DNA of 64,000 nucleotides from Pectobacterium parmentieri (GCF_001742145.1 NZ_CP015749.1:3224001-3288000), one strand, 5' to 3'; numbered from the stretch's first letter, positions 9,282-19,041 are shown. Made by a program: numbers and translations. Notes: generated by a model not told the origin, from the sequence alone.

Positions 9282-10103
9282 TTATTTATCGACTGGGATA
9301 ACCGCGCCCTTATACTTCTCGCGGATGAAATCCTGAATCTGTTTGGAATGCAGCACTTTCACTAGCGCCACAATTTCTTTTTTGTTTTCATCACCTTTAT
9401 GTACAGTGATGATATTGGCATACGGGTTATTTTCACCGCTCTCCACCGCGATCGGGTCTTTGGTCGGGTTCAGGCCAGCATCAATAGCATAGTTAGCGTT
9501 GATCACCACCGCATCGCCTTCGTCGTTATTGTACATCTGCGGCAACAGCGCACCTTCGACATTCGGCAGGAACTTCAGTTTTTTCGGGTTTTCCACGATA
9601 TCCGAGATACGAGCATTAACCTTGTTGACGCTGGATTTTAGCTTAATCACCCCTTCACGTTCAAAAATGGCAAGAATTCGGCCTTCTTCCGCCACAGCAT
9701 CACGCATGATAATACGGCCACCTTCTGGCAGATCTTTCAGGCTTTTGTACTTTTTGGAGTAGATACCAATTGGCTCGATATGAATCCCTCCCGCGCTGAC
9801 AAAATCGTAAGTTTTATCGCCCGCATGATCTTTCAATACCGATTCCAGGTACGGAATATGCTGGAAGTAGTTGGCATCGATATCTTTACTGGCAAGCGCA
9901 GTATTCGGCAGAATGTAATCCTGAAACCGTTTGATTTCCAAATCGATCCCTTCTGTTTTCAGAATGGGCTTAGCCACTTCCAAAATCTCGGCATGGGGCA
10001 CATTGGACGCCCCCACCACGAGTTTGGTATCCGCAACTGCACCGACCGACATCAGCGCAGTGAGCGAGGCGAAGGCCATCATCATAAGTTGTTTTTTCAT
10101 CAT
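9282..10103 (-). CDS. metQ: D/L-methionine ABC transporter, substrate-binding protein
   Basis: A 273-residue NlpA/MetQ-family protein that captures methionine for the MetNI importer. The signal peptide is MMKKQLMMMAFASLTALMSVG. The expected cleavage is VGAVA before DTK, with no lipobox Cys, unlike the lipoprotein MetQ of E. coli, so it is probably a soluble periplasmic protein. The mature start KLVVGASNVPHAEIL and the NANYAIDAGLNP segment are family signatures. Two adjacent ATG codons follow AGGAAG; either may be used. It is the last gene of metNIQ, 14 bp after metI. Confidence 0.92.
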   Translation of the reverse strand: MMKKQLMMMAFASLTALMSVGAVADTKLVVGASNVPHAEILEVAKPILKTEGIDLEIKRFQDYILPNTALASKDIDANYFQHIPYLESVLKDHAGDKTYDFVSAGGIHIEPIGIYSKKYKSLKDLPEGGRIIMRDAVAEEGRILAIFEREGVIKLKSSVNKVNARISDIVENPKKLKFLPNVEGALLPQMYNNDEGDAVVINANYAIDAGLNPTKDPIAVESGENNPYANIITVHKGDENKKEIVALVKVLHSKQIQDFIREKYKGAVIPVDK

Positions 10104-10117
10104 CGTTCTTCCTGCCC

Positions 10118-10786
10118 TTAACGTTTATCGAATGTGGTAGTAATCAGGTCGCCTATAAACTGGATGACAAACACAATCACAAGGATCATCAGTGTCGCAA
10201 CCAGCGTTACGTCGCCGTGGTTTCGTTGAAAGCCTTCCAGATAAGCCAGATTCCCTAATCCGCCAGCACCAATCACACCGGCCATCGCGGTATAGCTGAC
10301 CAAGGCGATCAGCGTGACGGTAATCCCAGAGGCGAGTGCGGGGGATGATTCTGGTAATAAAACACGAAAGATTAGCGTGTGGGTTTTCGCGCCCATAGAA
10401 CGCGCCGCTTCGATCACGCCTTTATCAACCTCGCGCAGGCCAATTTCGACCAGACGCGCATAGAACGGTGCAGCACCGACAATTAGCGCAGGCAGCGCAG
10501 CATTTGCGCCCAAAATGGTGCCAACCAGCGTTTTGGTAAATGGGATCAGTAAAACAATCAAGATAATGAAGGGGATAGAACGGAAGATATTCACCAAGGC
10601 TGAAATCAACAGATAAACTGGACGATTCTGGAGCAACTGTCCTTTGGACGTCAGGAAGAGCGTCACGCCCAAAATAATCCCCGCAATCAGCGTCGCCACG
10701 CCAGCGACGCTAGTCATATACAGCGTTTCCCACGTTGCATCTAGCAATTGTTCAACGTTCAGGTGAGGGAATAAAGACTCAAGCAT
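10118..10786 (-). CDS. metI: Methionine ABC transporter permease
   Basis: A 222-residue inner-membrane protein with about five membrane segments. It has the ABC permease EAA loop (EVDKGVIEAARSMGAKTHTL), which docks onto MetN. The FRSIPFIILIVLLIPFT segment is typical of MetI. Its start overlaps the metN stop region by 8 bp, so translation is likely coupled. Confidence 0.95.
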   Translation of the reverse strand: MLESLFPHLNVEQLLDATWETLYMTSVAGVATLIAGIILGVTLFLTSKGQLLQNRPVYLLISALVNIFRSIPFIILIVLLIPFTKTLVGTILGANAALPALIVGAAPFYARLVEIGLREVDKGVIEAARSMGAKTHTLIFRVLLPESSPALASGITVTLIALVSYTAMAGVIGAGGLGNLAYLEGFQRNHGDVTLVATLMILVIVFVIQFIGDLITTTFDKR

Positions 10787-11795
10787 GTTTAATCACCTCA
10801 ACAGCAATCGCACGTTCTTGCAGGAAAGTTAATACGCGGTCCGTTTCCTGTTCGCAGCCTTCAACATGTATATATAATTCACCAAACGATCCGTTCAGCG
10901 TATGGCTGATTTGGCCGTGCAGAATATTTATCGTCAGGTGATAGGTCTGAATCACTTCTGAAATAATGGCCTGATGCGTTTGCTGACCGACGAATGTCAA
11001 TTTAAGCACAGCGCCCGCCAGGTGCTCTGTCAGGAGTGGGTTGAAACTTTCTTCCATTTTCTGATACTGCTTCACAAACTGGCGAGTAATCGCCTGCTGC
11101 GGGCGAACAAATACATCCAGTACCGAGCCTTCTTCCACAATCCGACCATTTTCCATCACCGCGACGCGATGGCAGATTTTGCGTACCACATGCATTTCGT
11201 GAGTAATGAGAACAAGGGTGAGATTCAGTTTACGGTTGATATCCAACAGCAGTTCGAGGATTGCATCAGTGGTCTGCGGATCCAACGCCGAGGTCGCTTC
11301 ATCACACAGCAAGATACTGGGATTGTTTGCCAGCGCACGGGCAATGCCGACCCGCTGCTTCTGACCTCCGCTCAGTTGGGAAGGATAGGCGTGATCTCGC
11401 CCTTCCAACCCCACTAGCGTAATCAAGTCAGCAACGCGTCGTTTAATTTCGGCTTTTGGCGCACCCGCAATTTGCAAGGCAAAAGCGATATTCTGACTGA
11501 CGGTACGCGACCACAGTAGATTAAAGTGCTGGAACACCATGCTGATTTTCAGGCGTGCACGACGCAACTCTTCCGCACTGGCGCGAGCAATATCAGACCC
11601 GTTGATGACGATGCTACCGCTGGTCGGCGTTTCCAATCCATTCAGCAAACGGATCAGCGTGCTTTTTCCCGCGCCGCTGTAACCAATAATGCCGTAAATT
11701 TGCCCCAACTCGACCGTAAGATTCACGTCATCTACTGCGACAATGCGGCCATGTGCGCTGTCAAAAGTCTTGCCTACGTTCGAAAGAACGATCAT
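10779..11795 (-). CDS. metN: Methionine ABC transporter ATP-binding protein
   Basis: A 338-residue ATPase. Walker A is GYSGAGKSTL, the Q-loop region is SMVFQHFNLL, the signature is LSGGQKQRV, and Walker B with the D-loop is ILLCDEATSALDP. After about residue 260 it has the C-terminal NIL/ACT-like domain that gives methionine feedback inhibition in this family. It is the first gene of metNIQ. No MetJ box (repeats of AGACGTCT) was recognised upstream. A 10-bp inverted repeat sits in its leader (11833-11874). Confidence 0.95.
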   Translation of the reverse strand: MIVLSNVGKTFDSAHGRIVAVDDVNLTVELGQIYGIIGYSGAGKSTLIRLLNGLETPTSGSIVINGSDIARASAEELRRARLKISMVFQHFNLLWSRTVSQNIAFALQIAGAPKAEIKRRVADLITLVGLEGRDHAYPSQLSGGQKQRVGIARALANNPSILLCDEATSALDPQTTDAILELLLDINRKLNLTLVLITHEMHVVRKICHRVAVMENGRIVEEGSVLDVFVRPQQAITRQFVKQYQKMEESFNPLLTEHLAGAVLKLTFVGQQTHQAIISEVIQTYHLTINILHGQISHTLNGSFGELYIHVEGCEQETDRVLTFLQERAIAVEVIKHA

Positions 11796-11832
11796 AACGA
11801 AACAGGTCCTTATACCCCTTGCCGCTTTCTCT

Positions 11833-11874
11833 TGATGACCTCACTTCGGCTCAGAAAGAGACCAGAGGTCATCA
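11833..11874 (-). promoter_or_regulatory. Inverted repeat in the metN leader
   Basis: TGATGACCTC at 11833-11842 and its exact complement GAGGTCATCA at 11865-11874 are separated by 22 bp. If the metN transcript starts further upstream, this would form a hairpin 38-79 bases before the start codon. There is no T tract, so it is not a standard terminator. The role is unknown. The rest of the 11796-12122 gap is AT-rich and holds the fldB promoter region. Confidence 0.45.
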
Positions 11875-12122
11875 GAGCAACAATTTATAGCCAGATGATC
11901 GTATCGTAACGGGAGTTAATATAGGCATAAAGAATAAATAAATCTTTGATTATTCCATTTTGATATATTTAAATCCTACATTCTCTTATAAACAGGCGCA
12001 CCATTCTGAGCGAGGTGCCATGCTGGCATGCATCGTTCACGCATCAGCCCGCGCCACCCTCTGCACGGCACATGACTTGTGGTATCCTCGCTAGCATTAG
12101 CCACAAAATTCTCTTATGACAT

Positions 12123-12641
12123 ATGAAAATCGGTCTGTTTTACGGCTCAAGCACCTGCTACACCGAAATGGCGGCGGAAAAAATTCGCGATATTCTGGGC
12201 GAAGAACTGGTAGATCTGCACAACGTTAAGGACATCGAACCTCAACGAATGGAAGACTACAGTACGCTGATTCTCGGCATCCCTACCTGGGATTTCGGTG
12301 AGATTCAGGAAGACTGGGAGAACATTTGGGGTCAATTAGCAACGCTAAACCTCAAAGGAAAAGTGGTGGCGCTTTACGGTATGGGCGACCAACTGGGCTA
12401 TAGCGAATGGTTCCTTGATGCGCTGGGCATGCTGCATGAACAACTGCTGCCGCTGGGTGTCACCTTCATTGGCTACTGGCCAACAGACGGCTACGACTTC
12501 ACCAGCCCGAAACCACTGACCACTGACGGCAAACATTTTGTCGGGTTAGCACTGGACGAAGTGAATCAATACGATCTCAGCGATGAACGGCTGGAACAGT
12601 GGTGCGAACAGATTCTGCAAGAGATGGCGTCACTGCTGTAA
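12123..12641 (+). CDS. fldB: Flavodoxin 2
   Basis: A long-chain flavodoxin of 172 residues, an FMN-dependent one-electron carrier in the cytosol. The phosphate-binding loop is [15 protein letters not shown] at the N-terminus. The FMN-stacking loops are IPTWDFGE (about 57-64) and [13 protein letters not shown] (about 88-100). The WPTDGYDF segment is typical of FldB rather than FldA. It is followed after 28 bp by a small lipoprotein gene in the same direction. Confidence 0.96.
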   Translation: MKIGLFYGSSTCYTEMAAEKIRDILGEELVDLHNVKDIEPQRMEDYSTLILGIPTWDFGEIQEDWENIWGQLATLNLKGKVVALYGMGDQLGYSEWFLDALGMLHEQLLPLGVTFIGYWPTDGYDFTSPKPLTTDGKHFVGLALDEVNQYDLSDERLEQWCEQILQEMASLL

Positions 12642-12669
12642 ACGGTACGCATCAACAGGAGTAAACACG

Positions 12670-12993
12670 ATGAAAATGTTACTCATAGCGGTCACGGGTG
12701 TGTTACTTGCCGGTTGTGCGCAAACAGGCACAAAGGAATACGCCAAAAATCTGGGCGGAAAATGCGATGTGCCACAATATTACGATATTGATTTCTCAAG
12801 GTTTGATGAAACGGCACAACAAATCGCGCACGCGACAGGCTGTGGCATCATCACCGACACTACGCTGACTGGCGCAATTAAGCCACATTCAGTCAAGGGC
12901 TATCTGACCAGGCGGGAAGCGGTGTTTATGGCGATTCAGGGTACATCGTTGAAAGTGACCAAACAGGAACCGGATACGGTTAGCGTTGAGTAA
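12670..12993 (+). CDS. Small lipoprotein with STN-like domain
   Basis: A 107-residue protein starting at ATG 12670 behind an AGGAG ribosome site. The signal ends in the lipobox LLAGC, so it should be a lipid-anchored envelope protein. The mature part, FDETAQQIAHATGCGIITD through GYLTRREAVFMAIQGTSLKV, resembles the STN (secretin/TonB short N-terminal) fold, a small periplasmic signalling or docking module. No secretin or TonB receptor gene is adjacent. Co-directional with fldB and possibly cotranscribed. The domain call is by eye. It is not present at the E. coli fldB locus as I know it. Confidence 0.7.
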   Translation: MKMLLIAVTGVLLAGCAQTGTKEYAKNLGGKCDVPQYYDIDFSRFDETAQQIAHATGCGIITDTTLTGAIKPHSVKGYLTRREAVFMAIQGTSLKVTKQEPDTVSVE

Positions 12994-13031
12994 AGAATCA
13001 CCTCCAGAGAGATGGGCACTGACAGCAGCAC

Positions 13032-13065
13032 GTTCACGGATACCTTCGCGACAGGCATCCGTGAG
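13032..13065. terminator. Hairpin between convergent lipoprotein gene and rlmF
   Basis: GTTCACGGATACC and GGCATCCGTGAG pair around a ~9-base loop, with one G-T pair. There is no strong T tract. Its position between two converging genes suggests a terminator. Confidence 0.45.
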
Positions 13066-13079
13066 TACGTTAAATCAGC

Positions 13080-14015
13080 TTAGCGCTTTTGCAACCAGCG
13101 GGCTCGCGCGGCAGTATCCATAAAGCTCCACGCGACAAAGCGGCTTTGCTTCTGGCCTTGCGCCATGTCTATCGTTCTGACCTTTTCTGCGTCAACCGCT
13201 TCCAACGCACGATAAATCTCCGGCAGGTTCTCTTTGCGCGACACCAGCGACGTAAACCACAGGCACTGACGGGCAAAACTGACGCTCTCTTTGATCATCT
13301 GACCAATGAAAGCAGACTCGCCGCCTTCGCACCACAGCTCATCCTGCTGGCCGCCAAAATTCAGCGGTGAACGTTTATCCAGCCCTAAGTTATGCAGCTT
13401 GCGCTGCGATCCCTCGCGGGCATCTTCAGCGGAAGCATGGAACGGAGGATTACACATGACGGCATCAAATGTATCGTTCTTGTGAATAATGCCTGCCAGT
13501 ATCGCTTTGCTGTTTTTCTGACGACGTAGGCGAATCGACCGATTCAAACCTGGGTTTGCTTCAATCGTTTCATTGGCTGCTTTCATCGCCAGCGGATTAA
13601 TCTCGCTGCCGGTAAAACGCCAGCCATACTCACGATGGCCAATCAGCGGGTAGACACAGTTGGCACCGCAGCCGACATCCAGCACGGAAGCATCGCGCGG
13701 CACTACCGAGCGGTTATCTTCCGCCAACAAATCGGCCAGATGGTGGATGTAGTCGGCACGACCGGGGATCGGTGGGCACAGAAAGCCGTCTGGGATCGTC
13801 CAGTGCGCAATCTGATAAAAGTGCTGCAACAACGCCTGATTTAGCGTTTTCACCGCCTCGGGATTGGCAAAGTCCACTGACTCATCACCGTAGGCATTCA
13901 CCTTCACGAACGGGATCAGCGCAGGATAGCTCTGTTTGAGCGCGGGAAAATCATAACGGTCGCGATGGCGATTGCGAGGATGCAGACCACTTTTTTGCAC
14001 TGCGGGCTTAGTCAT
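13080..14015 (-). CDS. rlmF: 23S rRNA (adenine-1618-N6)-methyltransferase
   Basis: A 311-residue SAM-dependent methyltransferase (YbiN family) that modifies A1618 of 23S rRNA. The N-terminal [14 protein letters not shown] is a family hallmark. The SAM-binding segment [16 protein letters not shown] lies near 115-130. The catalytic NPPF tetrapeptide of N6-adenine methylases is in the segment [13 protein letters not shown]. Monocistronic here. It faces the fldB unit and ends at a hairpin. In E. coli the gene is elsewhere, so its position is lineage-specific. Confidence 0.95.
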   Translation of the reverse strand: MTKPAVQKSGLHPRNRHRDRYDFPALKQSYPALIPFVKVNAYGDESVDFANPEAVKTLNQALLQHFYQIAHWTIPDGFLCPPIPGRADYIHHLADLLAEDNRSVVPRDASVLDVGCGANCVYPLIGHREYGWRFTGSEINPLAMKAANETIEANPGLNRSIRLRRQKNSKAILAGIIHKNDTFDAVMCNPPFHASAEDAREGSQRKLHNLGLDKRSPLNFGGQQDELWCEGGESAFIGQMIKESVSFARQCLWFTSLVSRKENLPEIYRALEAVDAEKVRTIDMAQGQKQSRFVAWSFMDTAARARWLQKR

Positions 14016-14240
14016 CAGTTATACCCAATAAATTTCAAGGCACGGCCAGACAGTGGCCGAATAAGAACATTTCCCCGAATAGCACGGGGAAAAAGAAAGG
14101 AAAGCCGACATTCCCATGACGGGAGCAGCCGATATCCTATACTCACGATAGCGGCGTAAGATACCTGCTGCGATTATTTCCGTAAATCACCGCGGTGATG
14201 TTTCTACACACTGGGCGCGATACCTACGCAAAATACGTCC

Positions 14241-14654
14241 TCATCTCGCCCAGTGTTTTTGCTGCAAAAGAAGCTGGCGCAGATGACGCCATTCGTCATC
14301 GCCCATGCTGTCCGATGCCAGCCACAGTTGTTGCTTGTCTTTCCCATTAGCCGATTGCAATGCCAATAACACACCATTTTTCAGCAACCACGGTCGTTTG
14401 ACAATCCGCCACTCCTGCTGCCGCCAGTTCAAGGTCGTTTCGCTAAGCAGCGTGATGCACCCTTGCCGCGATTTGATATTCCTTTGGCTACGGATGAAAC
14501 CAAACATCACCATTGTGACCAAACACAGCCACAGCCACGCATAGCCGTCCGGCCACGGTGCCAGCAGAATGAGCAACACTAATAGACCATGCACAACCAA
14601 TGACAGCAGTTGCATGCGCCAGGAAACGCGAAGGTCACATTGCCACTGGGCCAC
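14241..14654 (-). CDS. ygfX: YgfX/CptA-type inner-membrane protein
   Basis: 137 residues. Two adjacent membrane segments lie near the N-terminus (about 15-55), followed by a soluble tail with [15 protein letters not shown] and [21 protein letters not shown]. It is the conserved partner of sdhE and overlaps its 3' end by 20 bp. The E. coli homologue was described as a toxin acting on MreB/FtsZ assembly; that role is debated and cannot be judged here. The cptA name used for this gene must not be confused with the phosphoethanolamine transferase cptA/eptC at 55814. Confidence 0.88.
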   Translation of the reverse strand: MAQWQCDLRVSWRMQLLSLVVHGLLVLLILLAPWPDGYAWLWLCLVTMVMFGFIRSQRNIKSRQGCITLLSETTLNWRQQEWRIVKRPWLLKNGVLLALQSANGKDKQQLWLASDSMGDDEWRHLRQLLLQQKHWAR

Positions 14655-14901
14655 GATCTTTATTTCGCGTCTGGATAAGGGAAATCATGCGTTTTAGCTC
14701 TCCGTCTTCTGGCTCACCGTGGTTCATTAGCCAGTTGAATAAATCGGGATCGTCGCTTTGTAGCAGGCGTACAAACGTGCGCTTATCTATATCGTTTAAT
14801 GTGTCATAGTCATGCTCAAAAAACGGCATGATGGCGATATCCAGTTCGCGCATACCACGGCGGCATGCCCAATGAATACGTGATTTGTTATCGATTTCCA
14901 T
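14635..14901 (-). CDS. sdhE: Succinate dehydrogenase flavinylation factor SdhE
   Basis: An 88-residue cytosolic protein (YgfY/CptB) that promotes covalent FAD attachment to SdhA and FrdA. The essential RGxxE motif is RGMRE at 15-19. The rest ([28 protein letters not shown]) is the full small helical fold. The operon sdhE-ygfX, divergent from ygfZ, is the E. coli arrangement. Confidence 0.96.
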   Translation of the reverse strand: MEIDNKSRIHWACRRGMRELDIAIMPFFEHDYDTLNDIDKRTFVRLLQSDDPDLFNWLMNHGEPEDGELKRMISLIQTRNKDRGPVAM

Positions 14902-15128
14902 GTTTCATGTCCACCTTGTTATCGCTGCTTGCCGCTAGTGTACTCTGATTCAGGTAGCGGACATCAACTAATAGTAACATTTTGACATAACTTACCGGCA
15001 TACAGCGCACCGAGTACGCTCATCAGAGTCAGGATGTGCTATGTCATAGCACGGCGTTAATAACCACTTGCAAACCCTGAGCGCTCTTTTACCATTAGGC
15101 CATCGCCCTTAGCGCAGGATTGTACTAT

Positions 15129-16130
15129 ATGGTTAACCAACATACGGCTCATCAACGCCCTTTTGCCTCACACCCTCCACTGACTTCCGCTCAGCTCGAC
15201 GCCACGCTCATCTCACTGGATGATTGGGCGCTAGCCACACTGGTCGGGCCGGATACCGTCAAATATCTTCAGGGACAGGTTACCGCGGATGTCGGCGCAC
15301 TGGCTGACGATCGACACATTCTTTGCGCCCACTGCGACGCGAAAGGAAAAATGTGGAGCAACCTGCGCCTGTTCCATCACGGCGAGGGGTTTGCTTTCAT
15401 TGAGCGGCGTAATCTACGCGACGCTCAGCTTAGCGAACTGAAAAAATACGCCGTTTTTTCGAAAACCACCATCGCGCCAGACGACAGCGCCGTGCTGCTG
15501 GGTGCAGCAGGAGCGGGCATCCGCGAACAGTTGGCCTCGGTATTTAACCAACTTCCAGACGCTGAGCATCCTGTCGTGCAGCACGAAGGTGCCACCTTAC
15601 TGCATTTCACTCATCCCGCAGAGCGTTTCCTGCTGGTGCTGTCTTCTGAGCAAAACGCTGCGTTGCTTGAACAGCTCGACGATAAAGTCAGCCTGAATGA
15701 CAGCCGCCAATGGCTGACGTTGGATATTGAGGCCGGTCAGCCCATCATTGACAGCGCAAACAGTGCGCAGTTCATCCCGCAAGCGACTAATTTACAGGCA
15801 TTAAATGGAATTAGCTTCAGCAAAGGGTGCTATACCGGTCAGGAAATGGTTGCTCGGGCAAAATATCGCGGGGCGAATAAGCGTGCGCTCTACTGGCTGG
15901 CGGGTAAAGCAAACCGGGTGCCGCAGGCGGGAGACGATCTCGAACTGCAGCTTGGCGAGAACTGGCGTCGTACCGGGACAGTATTAGCAGCCAGCCAATT
16001 GCAGAACGGTGACGTTTGGGTACAGGCAGTGTTGAATAACGATCTGAACGCGGAGAACGTGCTACGCGTGCGTGACGACACCGAAAGCCAGCTCACGGTT
16101 CAGCCTCTGCCGTATGAGATCACGGATTAA
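15129..16130 (+). CDS. ygfZ: tRNA-modifying / Fe-S cluster repair protein YgfZ
   Basis: A folate-binding protein related to GcvT that supports maintenance of certain Fe-S enzymes, including the tRNA-modifying MiaB. It is 333 residues from ATG 15129. An upstream in-frame TTG at 15120 is less likely, because AGGA sits about 10 bases before the ATG. The diagnostic motif KGCYTGQE carries the conserved Cys at about 234. Divergent from sdhE and followed by its own terminator. Confidence 0.95.
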   Translation: MVNQHTAHQRPFASHPPLTSAQLDATLISLDDWALATLVGPDTVKYLQGQVTADVGALADDRHILCAHCDAKGKMWSNLRLFHHGEGFAFIERRNLRDAQLSELKKYAVFSKTTIAPDDSAVLLGAAGAGIREQLASVFNQLPDAEHPVVQHEGATLLHFTHPAERFLLVLSSEQNAALLEQLDDKVSLNDSRQWLTLDIEAGQPIIDSANSAQFIPQATNLQALNGISFSKGCYTGQEMVARAKYRGANKRALYWLAGKANRVPQAGDDLELQLGENWRRTGTVLAASQLQNGDVWVQAVLNNDLNAENVLRVRDDTESQLTVQPLPYEITD

Positions 16131-16145
16131 TCCGGCGAGTGACAT

Positions 16146-16175
16146 GACGCATGAGTCTAACGGGCTCATGCGTTT
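16146..16175 (+). terminator. ygfZ terminator
   Basis: ACGCATGAG and CTCATGCGT form a perfect 9-bp stem with a 9-base loop, followed by TTTTATA. It lies 16 bp after the ygfZ stop and faces yqfA. Confidence 0.8.
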
Positions 16176-16184
16176 TATACGAAC

Positions 16185-16835
16185 TTAAATATAAAGATAA
16201 ATCGCCAGAAAGTGGCAGACGCAGCCGCCTAACACAAATCCGTGCCAAATCGCATGGTTATAGGGAATACGCTTACTGGCGTAGAAAATCACCCCCAGCG
16301 TATACACTACACCGCCCACCGCTAACAGCGTCACACTCCCCGCCGACAGCTTCATCACCATCTGATAAATCACCACCAGCGACAGCCAACCCATGACCAG
16401 ATAGGTAATTAACGACAACACTTCAAAACGGTGGGCAAACGCCAGTTTGAAGAGCACGCCCAACAGCGCCATGCTCCAGATGACGACCATCAAACCGTGC
16501 GCCAGCGGTGAATCCAGCCCCACCAGCAAAAAAGGCGTATAAGTTCCGGCAATCAACAGATAGATAGCGCAGTGGTCGAACTTTTTCAACCACGGTTTAA
16601 TGCGCTGAGAAGGGATCGCGTGGTACAGCGTCGAAGCCAAAAATAGCAGGATAATACTGCCGCCATAAAGGCTGTAGCTGGCAATCGCCACGCTCCCGGC
16701 ATCATTGTTGACCGCCTGCACCAGCAGCAAAACCAGACCAACAATACCGAAAATTACACCGATTCCATGGCTGATGCTGTTCGCAATTTCCTCTGCCAGC
16801 GAGTAGTCCGACATCTGGGCATTTTTTGACATCAA
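16185..16835 (-). CDS. yqfA: Hemolysin III / PAQR-family membrane protein
   Basis: 216 residues with seven predicted membrane segments. The family histidines and Ser/Asp sites are visible: [13 protein letters not shown] near the N-terminus, STLYHAIPS in the middle and [13 protein letters not shown] at the C-terminus. PAQR proteins resemble zinc-dependent ceramidases; the bacterial members have been linked to membrane homeostasis, and 'hemolysin' is historical. The position after ygfZ matches E. coli. Confidence 0.92.
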   Translation of the reverse strand: MMSKNAQMSDYSLAEEIANSISHGIGVIFGIVGLVLLLVQAVNNDAGSVAIASYSLYGGSIILLFLASTLYHAIPSQRIKPWLKKFDHCAIYLLIAGTYTPFLLVGLDSPLAHGLMVVIWSMALLGVLFKLAFAHRFEVLSLITYLVMGWLSLVVIYQMVMKLSAGSVTLLAVGGVVYTLGVIFYASKRIPYNHAIWHGFVLGGCVCHFLAIYLYI

Positions 16836-17240
16836 TAGGTTCCGCAGTATTTCGCCATAGAGAGTGTTCTGGCAGTATCTGCCCCGTCTTTCCCGCTCTT
16901 GCTCGGGAATGACACAGACACGAGTGTTTAACCTTTGAGCAGATTAACTGAGAATAGTTTCAGTGTACACGTGTAAGCTAAAATAATTATCCTCCCCCCC
17001 CTTCCACCGTCTCTCTGACTTAACGTGCAATCATGCATGTCAATCTCAGACAACATCCCCTACAATGACCGACTTCGATATTTCCCTGTTTTTTGAAGGG
17101 CTCTGCCGTTCTTACCGGTTATTTGCGTTAACGGTCATCCGGTTCTAACGCCCACAGCGCCTTCCTTCTGGTCTTATTGCATAATTTTGTCATGCACGAC
17201 TTTGTCACGCATCGTTTTCACTGCAAGAGGTACGCTTTTC
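16836..17240. other. yqfA / HD-hydrolase intergenic region
   Basis: About 400 bp of divergent upstream sequence. It contains an eight-C homopolymer at 16994-17001 and no recognised operator, repeat or RNA. Several upstream in-frame start choices for the next gene fall here but lack a ribosome site. Confidence 0.4.
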
Positions 17241-17849
17241 ATGTCATCTTCCCCATCTACTCTGAATTTCGGTTCCATGACCGATGTGTTCGGCTTTCTG
17301 ATAGAAATCGATAAATTAAAAAGCGTACAGCGCCGCACCAAGATTATCGCCAGCGAGCGCCACGAAGATTCTGCCGAACACAGTTGGCATTTTGCCGTCG
17401 CCGCGATGGCGCTGGCCCCTTACGCGGGTGAAGGCGTGGATATTCAGCGCGTAATCCAAATGGCGTTGATCCACGATATCGTCGAAATCGATGCAGGCGA
17501 TGTGCTCGTTTACGATCTTTCCGCGCGTCTTGCGATTCACGATCAGGAAGTCGCTGCCGCTGCCCGTATTTTTGGCCTGCTGCCAGAGCCACAGCGTCAG
17601 CAATTCCACGACCTGTGGGAAGAATACGAAGCGAATGAAACCCCCAGCGCCCAGTTCGCCCTGATGCTCGATCGCGTCATGCCGATGCTGATGAATCTGT
17701 ACAACGGTGGTCAAAGCTGGGTAGAAAACGGCATCCGCCTGGAACAGGTGCTCGACCGCGCCGGGTTCATCGCCGCGATCAACCCGGAACTGTGGCAATA
17801 CCTGAAGCAGCATCTGGAAGACGCCAAAGCCAAAGGATGGTTACTATAA
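17241..17849 (+). CDS. HD-domain phosphohydrolase (HDDC2-like)
   Basis: 202 residues from ATG 17241, preceded by AAGAGG. The HD metal site is visible: RHEDSAEHSWHFAVAAM supplies the first His, LIHDIVEIDAGD the HD pair, and LMLDRVMPMLMN the last Asp. Family members (HD_3; YfbR/HDDC2 relatives) hydrolyse 5'-deoxynucleoside monophosphates; that activity is likely but not proven here. It lies 50 bp upstream of the LacI-type gene and in the same direction, but nothing ties it to sugar use. Confidence 0.85.
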   Translation: MSSSPSTLNFGSMTDVFGFLIEIDKLKSVQRRTKIIASERHEDSAEHSWHFAVAAMALAPYAGEGVDIQRVIQMALIHDIVEIDAGDVLVYDLSARLAIHDQEVAAAARIFGLLPEPQRQQFHDLWEEYEANETPSAQFALMLDRVMPMLMNLYNGGQSWVENGIRLEQVLDRAGFIAAINPELWQYLKQHLEDAKAKGWLL

Positions 17850-17899
17850 TTCGATTTTCCCGATAACCGCCCGTCGCCGGGTATTCGCGTCAGGAGAGA

Positions 17900-18907
17900 G
17901 TGGTGTCTTTAAAAACAATCGCAAATAACCTGGGTTTGTCGGTGGCGGCAGTGAGTCGTGCTCTCAACGGCCATCGGGATATCTCCGAAGCCACGCGCCA
18001 GCGTATCCAGGAAGAGGCTGAGCGCATCGGCTATCGCCCTAATACGCACGCGCGCCGCCTGAAAATGGGCAAAAGCGACGCAGTCGGGCTGGTCTATCCC
18101 TATGCCTCTTCTCTGAGCAACGATATCTTTTTTGAGATGATTGGCGCGATCAGTCGCAAACTGGCACAGCACGACGTCGATTTTCTCCTGCTGGCAGATG
18201 AACAAGACGAATGTCAGAACGGTGTTCGGTTGATCACCAGTCGCCGTATCGACGCGCTGATCGTGGCACACACCTGTGAGCAGGATGCTCGACTGACGCT
18301 ACTGCAACGTAACAAAGTGCCTTTTCTCGCGCTGGGGCGTAGCCAGTTGCCGCACCCTTACGCGTGGTTCGATTTTGACAACCGCGCAGGTATGGCGCTA
18401 GCGACCGAACACCTGATCGAACTCGGCCATCGCCGTATCGCCATGCTAAGCGAAGACCACTCACAAGCGTTCATTATGCAGCGTCGTCAGGGTTATCGTG
18501 ATGCCCTGCAACGTCACAACCTGCCGTTTCACGATGCCTACCTGCGCTGTGTCAGCCCTACGCGCCGAGCGGGTTACCAGGCCATGCTCGACCTTCTGGC
18601 ACTGCCTGAGCCGCCAACCGCAATGGTGATGGATGGCAACGTCCACGGCGATGGCGCTGTCGCTGCATTGCAGCAAGAAGGCCGCCTTTCCGGTTCACAC
18701 CCTATGGCGTTAGTGATGTATGACGGTTTGCCACAGGACAGCCTGACAGACATTAGCGTGACGGCGATAGAGCAGGCGACGCGGGAACAGGTTGGTGAAC
18801 AGATTGCCAGCATGACGCAGGCGCTCATCGCGGGCGAAGCCGTAGAAAATTTGCAGGTGTTATGGCAGCCGACGCTTCGCCTCGGTAAAACGAGCTTTCC
18901 CGCCTAA
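17900..18907 (+). CDS. LacI-family regulator of the alpha-galactoside cluster
   Basis: 335 residues starting GTG at 17900 or 17903 after CAGGAGAG. The N-terminal HTH is SLKTIANNLGLSVAAVSRAL with the hinge helix THARRLKMGKSDAVGLV at about 50-66. The periplasmic-binding-protein-like effector domain follows, with family segments LIELGHRRIAML and DGNVHGDGAVAALQQEG. It precedes the alpha-galactosidase and permease genes, and two palindromes of LacI-operator type stand before the former. I infer that it represses them (RafR-like) until an alpha-galactoside inducer binds. Confidence 0.9.
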   Translation: MVSLKTIANNLGLSVAAVSRALNGHRDISEATRQRIQEEAERIGYRPNTHARRLKMGKSDAVGLVYPYASSLSNDIFFEMIGAISRKLAQHDVDFLLLADEQDECQNGVRLITSRRIDALIVAHTCEQDARLTLLQRNKVPFLALGRSQLPHPYAWFDFDNRAGMALATEHLIELGHRRIAMLSEDHSQAFIMQRRQGYRDALQRHNLPFHDAYLRCVSPTRRAGYQAMLDLLALPEPPTAMVMDGNVHGDGAVAALQQEGRLSGSHPMALVMYDGLPQDSLTDISVTAIEQATREQVGEQIASMTQALIAGEAVENLQVLWQPTLRLGKTSFPA

Positions 18908-18921
18908 TCTATTCGGCGATC

Positions 18922-18957
18922 AGCCCCCTCTCATACGACATCGGTTGGCTTTTTTTA
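18922..18957 (+). terminator. Weak terminator after the LacI-type gene
   Basis: AGCCCCC pairs imperfectly with GGTTGGCT, followed by TTTTTTT. This may separate the regulator from the structural genes. Confidence 0.45.
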
Positions 18958-19041
18958 CGCCAGCCGCCAGCGAGACACCCTTCACATCTTCATCGAAATC
19001 CTTTTCTATTCCCCAACGATTATTTTATCAACATCACAATT

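Noticed and set aside
11796..12122. MetJ box upstream of metN
   Set aside because: No tandem AGACGTCT-like octamers could be found; only a spaced inverted repeat is present.
14019..14040. Fourth copy of the modular palindromic repeat next to rlmF
   Set aside because: TATACCCAATAAATTTCAAG resembles one terminus of a related repeat, but no matching second end or central hairpin follows. At most it is a remnant.
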